From Chitinophaga varians (GTDB lineage Bacteria > Bacteroidota > Bacteroidia > Chitinophagales > Chitinophagaceae), in NCBI RefSeq assembly GCF_014529945.1, contig NZ_JACVFB010000005.1, positions 62,001-126,000 of the forward strand: a DNA stretch of 64,000 bases, in the 5' to 3' direction. Made by a program: the position numbers and the translations under genes. This document shows positions 54,962 to 64,000 of this stretch, piece by piece. The notes under the pieces were generated by a model that worked only from the letters and a program-made list of their open reading frames with translations, made no database searches and was not told the origin of the DNA. Positions within the stretch are counted from its first letter, which is position 1. Each line of letters begins with the position of its first letter.

Positions 54962-55402
54962 TTATTGTTGTGCTATTGTATCCTTCGTTTTCGTATAGGT
55001 GGCCCTGTTGTCTTTTATTTTAAATCGAAATGCATCCTGCCGGATACTAAATGTAATAACGGTATCTTTTCCATTGATCGTCATAAACGGCGTTGGTAAC
55101 GTCTTTTCAGTCGTATCTACGGACCGTATGTAGTTGATCAGCCGCTTCTCGTCTTTTTTAATGCTGATGGTTTGTGATGCATCCGCTGTTTGATCAAAGG
55201 ATACTGTTATCCCGGATAAAACAAAAGATGCCCTGCCGCTGTCAGGATGCCCTGACTGCAGCTTAAAAGCCACCGGTTTGCCGGCTTTGGATGTAAAGAG
55301 GCCGCCAGTCTTGCCAGAGGAACCAGGCTGCTCCGACTGGTTACAGGCTGCTAAGGATAATACTAGTACAGAAAACGATAAAAGGATAATAGCTTTATTC
55401 AC
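54962..55402 (-). CDS. Small lipoprotein, candidate second immunity protein
   Basis: 146 residues; signal peptide and lipobox SLAAC followed by NQSEQPG. Mature part of about 125 residues with a beta pattern (VAFKLQSGHPDSGRASFVLS and TVSFDQTADASQTISIKK) and no recognised domain. It lies 26 bases after the preceding lipoprotein gene on the same strand and ends the T6SS cargo island. A periplasmic lipoprotein next to a cell-wall hydrolase effector is the expected type and place of an immunity protein; the role is inferred. Confidence 0.6.
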   Translation of the reverse strand: MNKAIILLSFSVLVLSLAACNQSEQPGSSGKTGGLFTSKAGKPVAFKLQSGHPDSGRASFVLSGITVSFDQTADASQTISIKKDEKRLINYIRSVDTTEKTLPTPFMTINGKDTVITFSIRQDAFRFKIKDNRATYTKTKDTIAQQ

Positions 55403-55428
55403 AATTCATGGTTAATTTGAATATAAAG

Positions 55429-55884
55429 CTATTGAATTTTTTCACTTTCCGGAGTATGTTTTAACAGATAGGTCTTAGTCGTGTCTTCGAGGATCGCACT
55501 TGAAATAATGTAATAGTTGGTGTCTTTCCGGAAGATTTTGAAAAGAGGGACCTCCGGACTCCAGTATTGCTCTATGCCACGATTGTCGTAGCAAAAGAAT
55601 CCCAAAAGTGTGTCCTTATTGGTTTTAAGTACACATTTGGCCTCGAATGCATATTGTATGCCATCGCCGGTAAAGAGGCAGCTGTCGTTTGTAGTGTTGA
55701 TTTCGTAGTCGGTACCAACAATCATCCCATTCATGATTTCATTTCTTGAGGTACTTAAATTGTATTTTCTCGGCCAGGCGGAGATTGTATCTTCCTCCGT
55801 AGACTTTAAAGTTTGACTATTGCAACCTAAGAGAACTAAATTTAGTGCCTGAATGAATAAAAACTTTTTAGATGGATTTAGCAT
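55429..55884 (-). CDS. Lipoprotein, candidate immunity protein
   Basis: 151 residues from the ATG at 55884; the frame extends upstream into the effector gene. Lipobox VLLGC followed by NSQTLKSTEED. The mature part contains Cys pairs (NDSCLFTGD, AKCVLKT, LGFFCYDNR). The gene overlaps the effector gene by 17 bases, so it is translated with it. Position, size and periplasmic lipidation fit an immunity protein that blocks the effector's muramidase or peptidase activity; this is inference. Confidence 0.65.
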   Translation of the reverse strand: MLNPSKKFLFIQALNLVLLGCNSQTLKSTEEDTISAWPRKYNLSTSRNEIMNGMIVGTDYEINTTNDSCLFTGDGIQYAFEAKCVLKTNKDTLLGFFCYDNRGIEQYWSPEVPLFKIFRKDTNYYIISSAILEDTTKTYLLKHTPESEKIQ

Positions 55885-58800
55885 ATTGAAGTTCCTTTTG
55901 AGGGTTAATAATTTCATTTGCGCGGAGTTCTTTGATAATTTCTAGAGGATCAACCCGACCATCGAATCCTCTTCCCACAGTTTCTTTAGTTCGTATTTCA
56001 AAGTGTAGATGCTCTTGTTCTTGTTTGATGCTTTTTGCATTTCCGGTTTTTCCTGTGAAACCAATAATATCACCCTTTTTTACATGATCACCCACATTGC
56101 ATTTTGAAGCATTTTTTAAATGCGCATAAAAGAAATAATAATACTCACCATTATACTCACCATGGAGACTCAAAGCATTACCATAGGAGTCAGAATAATA
56201 AGATGAGATTATCTCCCCATTAACACATGCATATACCGGAGTGCCTTCGGGCGCATAAAGATCTAAACCCTGATGTTTACCACTCTTACGCTCAGAAATA
56301 ACCCCAAATTTACTTCTTTCAGGAGCCCAGCAGTTGTACCATCCCCGCAACTGCATGTCGGATAAGGGATGGTGCCACTCATTTTTGGGCGTTGCGGCAT
56401 CCATGTGCATTGGACAACTAAGACTACAGCCGTTTCTATAGCTTAGTCCCTCTGTATACTTTTTGAAAATTATTAATTGCACCTCTTTTTTATAAACAAT
56501 ACCGTCTTTATCAATATCAAGTCCTTTATTTTTTTTGTACCAACTTCTTTTATTCGTTATGTCTTGCTCTTCACTAAATACAATGTGGTCTTCAGTTTTT
56601 CCGACCGATTCTGGTTTTAAGATGGTTAAATAGAAGTCTTCCAGTGATTTAAGCCTGCCCCTAAACTCGCGTAAATAGTGATACACATAATCCAACTGTT
56701 CTTCTGCTGACATCTGCGAAAGTTTCTTTTTAGTAGTCTTTAATTTCCATCGATTATTTATATGATCAACAGCCGTCTGCGTAAACTGCACTAACCCTAC
56801 CGCATGCTCCGCCAGCACCCCCTCCGTTAATTTCTCCACCGCCGGCGTAGTCCCCGGCTTATAACCATTCAGCAAATGCGGCAGAAAAGATCCACCTGTT
56901 TCAAACGCCATGCATGTCATCAGATGGTTGGGGTCTGCCTGCAACTTTCGTGCAATGCTGATAACCTTTTTTCGGAACGCACAACTTACTTTACTGCCCC
57001 ATACCAATGACTGACACGCGGACTCATCTTGTGAAACGGACACGCGTTCTATCACGGCGGTGGACCGTGCCTTTACTGCAGGTGACAGCCGTAGTTGTTG
57101 ACCTGGATAGACGAATAACTGTTGTGAATAAGCGGCATTAAATCCGGGAAGCTGTATCAATGCATAGATCAGGCTGATACCAGACAACGATTCCAGCGGT
57201 ACAGGCAGCAGGGCCGTTCCTGTTTTATCGATCACGATCTGCTGCTTGTTGATGATGGTATCTTTCTCCAGTAATGGCAGCAGTTCTTTCGTCGGATAGA
57301 GGGTGAGCGGACGTTGCAGCGGTGGCGATCCTTTTCGCCGCAGGAGCGTCACCTGTAATTGTTGACCGGCCAGGTTGACGGCGTATATTTTCAGGGCCAT
57401 CTGCTGGTGATGGTCGGTGATGAAATATATCCGTTGATCGTGGAGATCGGTGAAATACGCTTTCACAATACATTGCCGGCGATGTAGCAGCAGCTGTGGG
57501 CAACTTTGTTGTTCAATCGGTATGTTGTCTGTAGCCTTGATCTGAAAATAAAGCTGAAGCTGTTGGTTGTCCCATCCTGATGGAAGTTGCTGTCGGAGGC
57601 TGCTGACAGATAATGGAAGGGATACCACAGGGGCCGTGGTGATCTGTATGGTCTGCGAGTGTACCAGTTTGCTGTAGAATGCTTGCCGTGCATATATTTC
57701 CAGCAATACTTTTCTTTTTTCGAGACCGGTATGCTCAAAGTACAGACAAACATCCTGATCATGCCCTGCCTGACGAATGACATAACCGTTAGGGGTAGTC
57801 CATTGTGCTGAGATAACAGTCGCATTTTTTACTTCGAAGCGTAATACGGCTTCCTGCTGTAGGTTGTAGAGGTAAGCATATAATGTATAATGCCCACAAT
57901 GGATGAACAGGTGCCGGAACGTGGTTTCTCCTGCACAGTGCGTACTTTCAGGACCTTCCAGTTTCCAGTGCAGCTTGAGCTGTTCCCTCTCTGTTAAATC
58001 CGGGAAGGTGCTGGTGATGTGGAAGGTGATGACTGCTCCGCTGACAGGTTTCCGGTCTGCCTGAATGTTTTGAATCTGATTATTACTGATGGTGACAGGC
58101 TGTTGCCATGTCTGATCACCTGTGGTTGCACGAACAACGTAATGGCCAGGTTGTGCAAACGTCAGTTGAATTTCCGGACCGGTATCTTCGGACGTACCAT
58201 GAAGACCTGTGTCATGGGTCCATTCCCACCGGAATATATCAGTGGGTTCTGCATCTGCTATCGTGAAGCGGATGCTTTGTCCGGGCCGCGTTGTACGCTG
58301 TGAACAAATGATGCCGGTGGGAGTTACCTGTATCGCCTGTGTCAGCATGATGTCCGAGTCCTCTCCGCTGAAAACGCGCAGGATATAATGTCCGTCGTGT
58401 AGAAAACGATGGCGGAAAATATGGGCTCCATGTGAGGTGGCCTCCGCGATGCCCTGATCGTTTTCAAGTGACCAATGCAACAGGTCAATATCTCCGGAGG
58501 AAGGCGGGTGATCAAATGTCACTTCCCAGGAGGTGGGGCTTAGCTGACGAACTTTCTCCGGTCCTTTGATGCGCATGATGCGCGGCAACTGCTGTGGAAA
58601 ATTCAGGGAGCACTTGTCGGCCGGGCGTTGGTGATCGCAGCTGTACAACCCCGGAGCGTCATGATCGCCGGAGGGAAGTTGACCATGTGTAAGGATCTTC
58701 AACCGGCCGCCTTTCGTGAGGCATTGGGCGGTAGCGTTATCTGGAAGAGGATAGGCGCCGTTCGCCAATGCAATGCGCTGCTGACTGACAGGTATCTGCC

Positions 58801-59038
58801 ATAACAGTTGTGGCATACAAGGCGCCGGTTGTCCACCGGCAAGACAGCTGCTGAAATGCAGGGCACGATGATCATTCTCGTGGGTGGTAACTACCGGACG
58901 ATCTGTGCCACTGCTGCTATGGACATAATAGCGGTCATGCGATACCACCTTCATAGCTGTCGGCGCTGCGGCCATGTTGCAGCTGCAGAGGGCGCCTTCA
59001 CACACCAGATGTCTGGCAGGGTTACTGGATGGTATCAT
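55868..59038 (-). CDS. T6SS DUF4280 (PAAR-like) effector with two peptidoglycan hydrolase domains
   Basis: 1056 residues. Residues about 1-125 are a DUF4280 PAAR-like spike cap (VCEGALCSCN, HFSSCLAGG). About 150-640 are repeated beta-sandwich units of PKD/Ig type (GHYILRVFSG, GHYVVRATTG and GHYTLYAYLY strands). About 690-800 resemble a lysozyme-like transglycosylase with the likely catalytic Glu713 in CMAFETGGSF and GLVQFTQTAV. An EF-hand loop (DIDKDGIVYKKE, 841-852) follows. About 915-1020 are an M23 peptidase with HQGLD (His922, Asp926) and HLHFE (His1010, His1012) as zinc ligands. It follows vgrG by one base; two lipoproteins follow. Confidence 0.85.
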   Translation of the reverse strand: MIPSSNPARHLVCEGALCSCNMAAAPTAMKVVSHDRYYVHSSSGTDRPVVTTHENDHRALHFSSCLAGGQPAPCMPQLLWQIPVSQQRIALANGAYPLPDNATAQCLTKGGRLKILTHGQLPSGDHDAPGLYSCDHQRPADKCSLNFPQQLPRIMRIKGPEKVRQLSPTSWEVTFDHPPSSGDIDLLHWSLENDQGIAEATSHGAHIFRHRFLHDGHYILRVFSGEDSDIMLTQAIQVTPTGIICSQRTTRPGQSIRFTIADAEPTDIFRWEWTHDTGLHGTSEDTGPEIQLTFAQPGHYVVRATTGDQTWQQPVTISNNQIQNIQADRKPVSGAVITFHITSTFPDLTEREQLKLHWKLEGPESTHCAGETTFRHLFIHCGHYTLYAYLYNLQQEAVLRFEVKNATVISAQWTTPNGYVIRQAGHDQDVCLYFEHTGLEKRKVLLEIYARQAFYSKLVHSQTIQITTAPVVSLPLSVSSLRQQLPSGWDNQQLQLYFQIKATDNIPIEQQSCPQLLLHRRQCIVKAYFTDLHDQRIYFITDHHQQMALKIYAVNLAGQQLQVTLLRRKGSPPLQRPLTLYPTKELLPLLEKDTIINKQQIVIDKTGTALLPVPLESLSGISLIYALIQLPGFNAAYSQQLFVYPGQQLRLSPAVKARSTAVIERVSVSQDESACQSLVWGSKVSCAFRKKVISIARKLQADPNHLMTCMAFETGGSFLPHLLNGYKPGTTPAVEKLTEGVLAEHAVGLVQFTQTAVDHINNRWKLKTTKKKLSQMSAEEQLDYVYHYLREFRGRLKSLEDFYLTILKPESVGKTEDHIVFSEEQDITNKRSWYKKNKGLDIDKDGIVYKKEVQLIIFKKYTEGLSYRNGCSLSCPMHMDAATPKNEWHHPLSDMQLRGWYNCWAPERSKFGVISERKSGKHQGLDLYAPEGTPVYACVNGEIISSYYSDSYGNALSLHGEYNGEYYYFFYAHLKNASKCNVGDHVKKGDIIGFTGKTGNAKSIKQEQEHLHFEIRTKETVGRGFDGRVDPLEIIKELRANEIINPQKELQYAKSI

Positions 59039-59039
59039 A

Positions 59040-60824
59040 TCACGACAGTTTTATTTTTTCTACACTGTTAATAGCGATGGTAGCGGCAGACATCAGTGTC
59101 AGGTCCTCCCGGATACTGTTGAGCAATATACTTTCTGCCTGTTCTTCCAGTTTGCGCGAAGTGCGGGTAAAGCTGTCGTGCGCCTGTTCAATAATATGTG
59201 TGGCCAATACCGTGGTGTGATTGCCGGCATACATGCTGATGTTTTCTCCGGCGCCCTGCGTAAGATTGCCGCCGGCATGCATATCCAGCTGATCGGCCGC
59301 TTCGATGCTGATATGGTTGGCTTTGAGATGCAATTGCCCCGGCGAAGCGATGGTGATATTACCCCGGTGAGTGTCAAGCTGAATGATATTACCGTTGCGG
59401 TCATGGATCTGTAATTGCTCAGCTCCGTTACTATCGTCCAGTTGTATGGTATGACCGCTACGCGTTTTAATGATCTTCAGATTGTTTCCGGCGTCGCTAA
59501 ATTTCGTACTGTCTTTACCGTTATAGGCGGTGCCTACGGCAAAAGGCAGTTCCGGATTACCGCCTTCAAAGTCTACCCATACTTCTTCTCCTTTTTCGGG
59601 GATAAAATGAAACCCCTTACCGGCGCCGCCATGCGGGGCTATCAATCGTATCCAGGGCGAACTTCCCTGTTGTTGCCAGCGGTACCGGATCCGGATACGG
59701 CCCATGCCTTCCGGGTCGTGGTTGTCGGTGACGATAGCACTTTGTGCTTCACAACAGGGAGCGATACCGCTATGGCCGGACGGGATGCAACAATCTGTAG
59801 GCGTGCAGCTAAACTGATTGAAATAAGCGCCGTCTCCCTGACAGTGATGGTCAATACGGGTGACGGTGAAAGTACCTTCCAGATCGGGTGAAGAGAGGGA
59901 GGCTGCTGCTTCAATGATATCTCCAATACGGATACCCGGATGTTCGCTCCTGCCGGTAAGTTCCACGGACGCTGCCAGTTGGCGTTTTTCGTGTAGCTGT
60001 GCCTGTAAGGCAATCCCGGCCAGTTGTTGTGAGCACGTTTTGTCATAGCCTTCTTCCTGATAAAGCAGTTTGCTGGCGGCCCTTGTCCGTACGGTGAGGG
60101 GCCCCGCGCCCGCCACGCCTGCGGGCGCGGGCATGCTGTCAATAGCGGACCCTGTTTCATAATCATAACCGGTGAAGCGGCGGTTGCCGGATGTTAGTTG
60201 TAACCGGATATCGAAATGTACCAGCTCCCGGGGATGCGACAGGATAATTTTAGCAGGGGCATAGGCGCCGAATATCATCTGCTGGCCATTGTAGAAATAC
60301 CATTCTCCAAAGCGGGCTGCCAGTCGTTGCAGAAAAGCAAAATTACTTTCCCTGTATTGTACCAGGTAGGCGTGGTGGGCGGTGTCGCCCGGCGCTATCT
60401 GTACATCTATATGGGCTGCTGCTGCTTTCAGGCAGTGACGGGCAATATGCGACAGGGTCTGTGTTTCATATACCCGTAACTGTGGTTCTCCGTCCAGCAC
60501 TATACCGGGGTCTGTGCCTTTCAATACACAAAATCCGGCCGTGGCATCACCTTTTTTGCCGGTATGAATGGCAGTGACCAGTCCCTTGAAATGCAGGGTG
60601 CCTGTCTGCCGGGCAGCAGCGGCCGCTATCTCCACCTGTACGTCTTTCCCCAGGAGGTCCTGCCCGTTACCGGAAACATCAGGCCATAAGCTGGCCAGCC
60701 ACCCCTGGTCAATATGTATTTCAAATGTATGATGTCCGTCGATCCGTTGCTGTATCAGCAACTCGCGGAAATGTGGAAAAGTTCTTCCATCGATGGTGAT
60801 GTTGGTTAATGTATTTAAGGGCAT
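59040..60824 (-). CDS. vgrG: Type VI secretion spike protein VgrG
   Basis: 594 residues. The N-terminal gp27-like region (1-340, YRESNFAFLQRLAARFGEWYFYN) is followed by the gp5 OB-fold (about 365-450, SAIVTDNHDPEGMGRIRIRYRW and SPWIRLIAPHGGAGKGFHFIPEKGEEVWVDFEGG) and a C-terminal triple-beta-helix region of GNIT/NLTQ repeats. It forms the needle tip and carries the effector encoded immediately downstream. Preceded 40 bases upstream by the Hcp gene. No other T6SS structural genes are in the window, so this is an orphan cargo module. Confidence 0.92.
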   Translation of the reverse strand: MPLNTLTNITIDGRTFPHFRELLIQQRIDGHHTFEIHIDQGWLASLWPDVSGNGQDLLGKDVQVEIAAAAARQTGTLHFKGLVTAIHTGKKGDATAGFCVLKGTDPGIVLDGEPQLRVYETQTLSHIARHCLKAAAAHIDVQIAPGDTAHHAYLVQYRESNFAFLQRLAARFGEWYFYNGQQMIFGAYAPAKIILSHPRELVHFDIRLQLTSGNRRFTGYDYETGSAIDSMPAPAGVAGAGPLTVRTRAASKLLYQEEGYDKTCSQQLAGIALQAQLHEKRQLAASVELTGRSEHPGIRIGDIIEAAASLSSPDLEGTFTVTRIDHHCQGDGAYFNQFSCTPTDCCIPSGHSGIAPCCEAQSAIVTDNHDPEGMGRIRIRYRWQQQGSSPWIRLIAPHGGAGKGFHFIPEKGEEVWVDFEGGNPELPFAVGTAYNGKDSTKFSDAGNNLKIIKTRSGHTIQLDDSNGAEQLQIHDRNGNIIQLDTHRGNITIASPGQLHLKANHISIEAADQLDMHAGGNLTQGAGENISMYAGNHTTVLATHIIEQAHDSFTRTSRKLEEQAESILLNSIREDLTLMSAATIAINSVEKIKLS

Positions 60825-60864
60825 AACAAGTAGTTTTTCGGGTTAACAGTAACGTATATACGAA

Positions 60865-61257
60865 TCAGGAATGCGGCCACGGGTTTTGATACACACTTTG
60901 GTTCAATGCCAGCTCCCGGGCCGATAATTTTAATTGTACCTGCATGGGGATGGCGCCACTGGCATTAAAATGCTCGCCATACCGGACACAATAAGCATCG
61001 GTGAACCGTAACTCTTTCATCCGCGACATCACATCACGCCGCCAGAAAGTAACAGTACCGCTTTTAACGCCGGTATTGGAAATCATCCAGTCAAAAAGCC
61101 AGCTGCTGCCGTCTGACTCGATAACAATACGGATAATGCCCCCTCGGGGACGATGGGAAGGTTTGCCGGTTTCGTCCGTTGCCTGTGAAAAGGTAAAATG
61201 ACATTCCAGCACATTCATGGTCGATCCTTCCAACGACAGGGTCGCTTTAAAAGACAT
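60865..61257 (-). CDS. tssD: Type VI secretion tube protein TssD (Hcp)
   Basis: 130 residues with the Bacteroidota TssD pattern: MSFKATLSLEGSTMNVLECHF, FSQATDETGKPSHRPRGGII, the SWLFDWMISNT segment and the C-terminal RFTDAYCVRYGEHFNASGAIPMQVQLKLSA. Hcp rings make the tube that is ejected by the type VI sheath and chaperone some effectors. First gene of the cargo island; TATACTTG at 61288-61295 (minus) about 30 bases before its ATG is a possible -7 box. Confidence 0.88.
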   Translation of the reverse strand: MSFKATLSLEGSTMNVLECHFTFSQATDETGKPSHRPRGGIIRIVIESDGSSWLFDWMISNTGVKSGTVTFWRRDVMSRMKELRFTDAYCVRYGEHFNASGAIPMQVQLKLSARELALNQSVYQNPWPHS

Positions 61258-61656
61258 ATAATTGCTGATTTATTGATGAATAAACAACAAGTATATAAGA
61301 TGAAGACTGGTAGCGGGCTTGATAGGAATTTCCAAAGGAAATGGGGCAGCTGCTCGAACAATTTTGATCGTCAGAAAATCAGATCATCACCGTTATTACT
61401 GAAGTTACAAATAATCTGTTTACAGATCATTTTCAGCGACGTTTTTTTTCTGTTCATCGCAGAAGATTTACCATTTATATAAAATTATGGTTTTTGTGTT
61501 GGGGGATTTTGTAGCTTCGCCATGCTTTGTAAGACTGTGTGATTGGTTGTCCCGCCTTGGAGGCTAAGCAGTTTTCCCTCTGGTTATTTTATTATTGGTT
61601 TTTGCTGGTAAAGATTTTCTGACCACCATTGGTTCAGATTTTGGTTGAAAAAGAAA
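61258..61656. other. Intergenic region upstream of the T6SS island
   Basis: About 400 bases. It contains the island's probable promoter and, at 61485-61600, a G/T-rich stretch that might hold a small RNA. No supported ORF. Confidence 0.4.
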
Positions 61657-61676
61657 GGGGCTGTTTTCACAGCCCC
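61657..61676 (-). terminator. Terminator after the DUF983 gene
   Basis: Stem GGGGCTG with CAGCCCC and a 6-base loop; T-rich on both sides, oriented to follow the minus-strand DUF983 gene at 24 bases. Confidence 0.8.
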
Positions 61677-61699
61677 ATATTTTTTTTCAATGAATTTTT

Positions 61700-62137
61700 T
61701 TAATGATGATGTTGTTGTTGCTCAGGAGCTTTTAACCCCGCTGTACTATCGTCATAATACACGAAAAAGTAGAGGTAGATAACACGTGAAATACGCATCA
61801 GCCAAGGCTGTATCAGCACCAGCAACACGCCGTTCACACCCAGCCAGATGAAAATACTGTTATCTCTCCAGGTAATACCGAAAAACAACGCATACCAAAT
61901 CAGGTTAAACACACTAAACGCCACGGAAAGGGCATAACTCACGTAACCTGTCCCAAACCAGAACCCTGTCTCCAACTCATACTTCTGCCCACATACCGGA
62001 CAGTTATCGTACATGTTGAAAATTTTGGAGAACTTCAGATGAAAAGGGTTTTTGTCTTTGAACATATCTCCTCTCCGGCATTTGGGACATTTCATCGTTA
62101 ACAGGCTGACGAAATAATTCGGGCGTTTGTGTTCCAT
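61700..62137 (-). CDS. DUF983 membrane protein with zinc ribbon
   Basis: 145 residues. An N-terminal zinc-ribbon (MKCPKCRRGDMF and NCPVCGQKYE), two or three membrane helices (about 65-85, 95-112 and 118-130), and a His-rich tail (QQQHHH). This is the DUF983 family of unknown function. It follows the ABC exporter gene on the same strand by 44 bases, so co-transcription is possible. Confidence 0.85.
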   Translation of the reverse strand: MEHKRPNYFVSLLTMKCPKCRRGDMFKDKNPFHLKFSKIFNMYDNCPVCGQKYELETGFWFGTGYVSYALSVAFSVFNLIWYALFFGITWRDNSIFIWLGVNGVLLVLIQPWLMRISRVIYLYFFVYYDDSTAGLKAPEQQQHHH

Positions 62138-62181
62138 ATTTTTTTACACTGATTCGGTGCAAAAATAAGTTTTTTAATTCA

Positions 62182-63960
62182 CTAGACGGTCTCCAGCTTG
62201 CGCTCGCCTATCTGCTGGCGCCACATGGCGTAATACAGCCCCTTTTCTTCCAGCAGTTCTTCGTGCCTGCCCGTTTCTACAATATGCCCTTTTTCCAGTA
62301 CATAAATACGGTCGGCATGCATAATGGTGCTCAACCGGTGGGCGATCATCACGGTAATATGCTGCTTGCTGGCGGTTACCTGCCGCACTGTTTTGGTGAT
62401 CTCCTCTTCTGTGATGGAGTCCAGCGCAGACGTGGCCTCGTCAAATACCAGCAAACGTGGCTTACGCAATAATGCCCGGGCTATTGACAGTCGTTGTTTT
62501 TCTCCTCCGGAGATTTTAATGCCTCCTTCTCCGATGACTGTCTCCAGACCTTTGTCTGCCCTCGCCAGCAACGAATAACATGCCGCCTTGTTCAGGGCGT
62601 CCATGATCTCTGCATCTGAGGCGCCTGGATTCACGAACAACAGGTTCTCCCGGATAGTGCCGGCAAACAGCTGTGTGTCCTGCGTTACAAACCCTACCTG
62701 ATGACGCAGGTCATCCATGTCTGCTTCGTTGGCATCTACGCCATTGTAAAGGATATGTCCTTCATTTGGCTTGTACAGTCCTACCAACAGCTTTACCAGC
62801 GTTGTTTTGCCGGAACCGGACGGCCCTACAAAGGCGATGGTTTCTCCTACCCGGGCAGAGAAATTCACCTTGTCCAGCGCCTTGGTGGCGGCTGTCAGAT
62901 GCTTGAACGTCACCTGCCGGAAAGTAAGATCGTCAATGTGATTGATCTTCACCGGATGCGCTGGCGTCTCTTCTACCGGCGTATTCAGGATTCCCTGGAA
63001 ATTCAACAGCGATACCTGCGCTTCTCTGTAGTTAAGGATAATGTTGCCCAGCTCCTGCAGCGGGCCGAAAATGAAGAAGGAATACAGCTGAAGCGTCATC
63101 AGTTGCCCGATGGACACATAATCGCGATAGATGTAAAACAACAGCAAAAACAGGATGCTTTGCCGCATCAGGTTCACAAACGTGCCTTGCACAAAACTGA
63201 TACTGCGGATGCTGCGTACTTTCTTCAGCTCCAGCATCAATATCTTGATGGTGGTGCTGTTCAGCCGGCGGATCTCCTGATGGGTAAGCCCCAGGCTCTT
63301 CACCAGTTCTATGTTACGCAACGATTCGGTGGTAGAACCAGCCAGGGCCGTGGTTTCTTTTACGATCGTCTTCTGAATAACCTTGATCTTACGGCTCAGC
63401 ACACTCATCAGCACGGCCAGCAGCACACAGCCAATGAGATATACAAACGGTAAGGTCCAGTGTACCATAGTGGCGTACACCATCACGAACACCACACCGA
63501 TCAGCGATACAAACAATACGTTCACAAAAGCGGTGATGAACTTCTCGCAGTCGGTCCGTACTTTTTGCAGAATAGCCAGCGTTTCACCGCTACGCTGATC
63601 CTCAAATTGCTGATAAGGTAGTCGCAGAGAGTGTTTCAGACCATCGGTATATACCTGTGCGCCGAATTTCTGTACGATGACGTTCACAAAATAATCCTGG
63701 AAGGCCTTCGCGATACGCGATACCATGGCCACGCCAATGGCGGCGCCAATCAACAACAATACGCCGGACAAATATTGCCCTTCCGGCCGCAAAATATCAC
63801 CTCCCTTCAGGGTGGTGTGCGGATGGGAGGCAAACCGGTCAATGATCCACCCGAAAATCAACGGGTCTAATAAGGAGAAAAGCTGGTTAATGCTCGCCAG
63901 CGCCATAGCCAATACTACTAGCCATTTATATTTCTTCAGATAATGTAGCAACAGTTTCAT
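62182..63960 (-). CDS. ABC exporter, fused membrane and ATPase domains
   Basis: 592 residues from the ATG at 63960; an in-frame start at 63984 adds eight residues. A six-helix ABC transporter membrane domain (about 1-320) is followed by an ATPase with Walker A GPSGSGKTTL, Q loop QVGFVTQD, signature ISGGEKQRLSIA, Walker B LLVFDEATSAL and H loop IAHRLS. It belongs to the lipid A/multidrug MsbA-like half-transporters and should act as a homodimer. Substrate unknown. The 5' end is close to the window edge; its promoter may lie beyond it. Confidence 0.93.
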   Translation of the reverse strand: MKLLLHYLKKYKWLVVLAMALASINQLFSLLDPLIFGWIIDRFASHPHTTLKGGDILRPEGQYLSGVLLLIGAAIGVAMVSRIAKAFQDYFVNVIVQKFGAQVYTDGLKHSLRLPYQQFEDQRSGETLAILQKVRTDCEKFITAFVNVLFVSLIGVVFVMVYATMVHWTLPFVYLIGCVLLAVLMSVLSRKIKVIQKTIVKETTALAGSTTESLRNIELVKSLGLTHQEIRRLNSTTIKILMLELKKVRSIRSISFVQGTFVNLMRQSILFLLLFYIYRDYVSIGQLMTLQLYSFFIFGPLQELGNIILNYREAQVSLLNFQGILNTPVEETPAHPVKINHIDDLTFRQVTFKHLTAATKALDKVNFSARVGETIAFVGPSGSGKTTLVKLLVGLYKPNEGHILYNGVDANEADMDDLRHQVGFVTQDTQLFAGTIRENLLFVNPGASDAEIMDALNKAACYSLLARADKGLETVIGEGGIKISGGEKQRLSIARALLRKPRLLVFDEATSALDSITEEEITKTVRQVTASKQHITVMIAHRLSTIMHADRIYVLEKGHIVETGRHEELLEEKGLYYAMWRQQIGERKLETV

Positions 63961-64000
63961 AATATGTTCTTTACAGGTGCACAAAGTTACTGCATGTTGC

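Noticed and set aside
61198..61482. Plus-strand ORF upstream of the T6SS island
   Set aside because: It overlaps the Hcp gene antisense and has no coherent domain.

Overview
The window looks like chromosomal DNA of a Bacteroidota species in or near Chitinophaga. The evidence is the dense content of TonB-dependent receptors, SusD, FecR/ECF pairs, LytTR two-component genes and DUF1800/DUF1501/T9SS proteins, the lipoproteins with charged residues after the lipobox cysteine, the TAnnTTTG-type -7 boxes and the scarcity of Shine-Dalgarno sequences. The species assignment is inference; no rRNA gene is present. One tRNA (Lys, CTT) is seen.

Layout. 1-653: 3' end of a SusD-like gene. 747-7353: rhomboid protease, a lipoprotein, then a LytS/LytR-type pair followed by a TonB receptor, a secreted helical-repeat protein and a small membrane protein. 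Matching 9-bp direct repeats 21 bp apart lie before both the kinase and the receptor and look like LytTR operators. 7411-16752: housekeeping and orphan genes (WxPGxW protein, macro domain, ChaA antiporter, AraC regulator, two DHFR-like proteins, a decayed tandem duplicate, a WG-repeat protein). 16820-34148: an ECF sigma factor and FecR anti-sigma factor in front of a 15-kb one-direction gene run encoding two very large TonB receptors, five lipoproteins of which three carry fasciclin (FAS1) domains, and an IPT/TIG plus NHL lipoprotein; there is no SusD. 34314-36916: two SDR oxidoreductases and an AraC regulator. 36994-38100 (minus strand): three tandem 51-codon genes for lanthipeptide-like precursors, each with a repeated leader, and no modification enzyme in the window. 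38133-40375: an overlapping four-gene operon (DoxX-like, DUF2071, methyltransferase, membrane protein) ending in a tetranucleotide repeat that contains the last stop codon. 40566-42366: two exported proteins and a truncated DUF3667 gene. 42325-46281: a decayed prophage early region (PD-(D/E)XK nuclease, methyltransferase remnant, replication protein remnant, DnaC-like ATPase) that interrupts the DUF3667 gene. 46282-47413: mostly non-coding, with one small minus-strand ORF and tRNA-Lys. 47414-54899: thiolase, a DUF1800/DUF1501 pair with a T9SS signal, and a His-rich exported peptide next to a TonB receptor. 54962-61257 (minus): a type VI secretion cargo island (Hcp, VgrG, a 1056-residue DUF4280 effector with two cell-wall hydrolase domains, and two small lipoproteins that fit as immunity proteins). 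61700-63960 (minus): ABC exporter and DUF983 protein.

The three parts that most deserve attention are the orphan lanthipeptide-like trio, the FAS1-lipoprotein/TonB operon, and the T6SS effector-immunity island.
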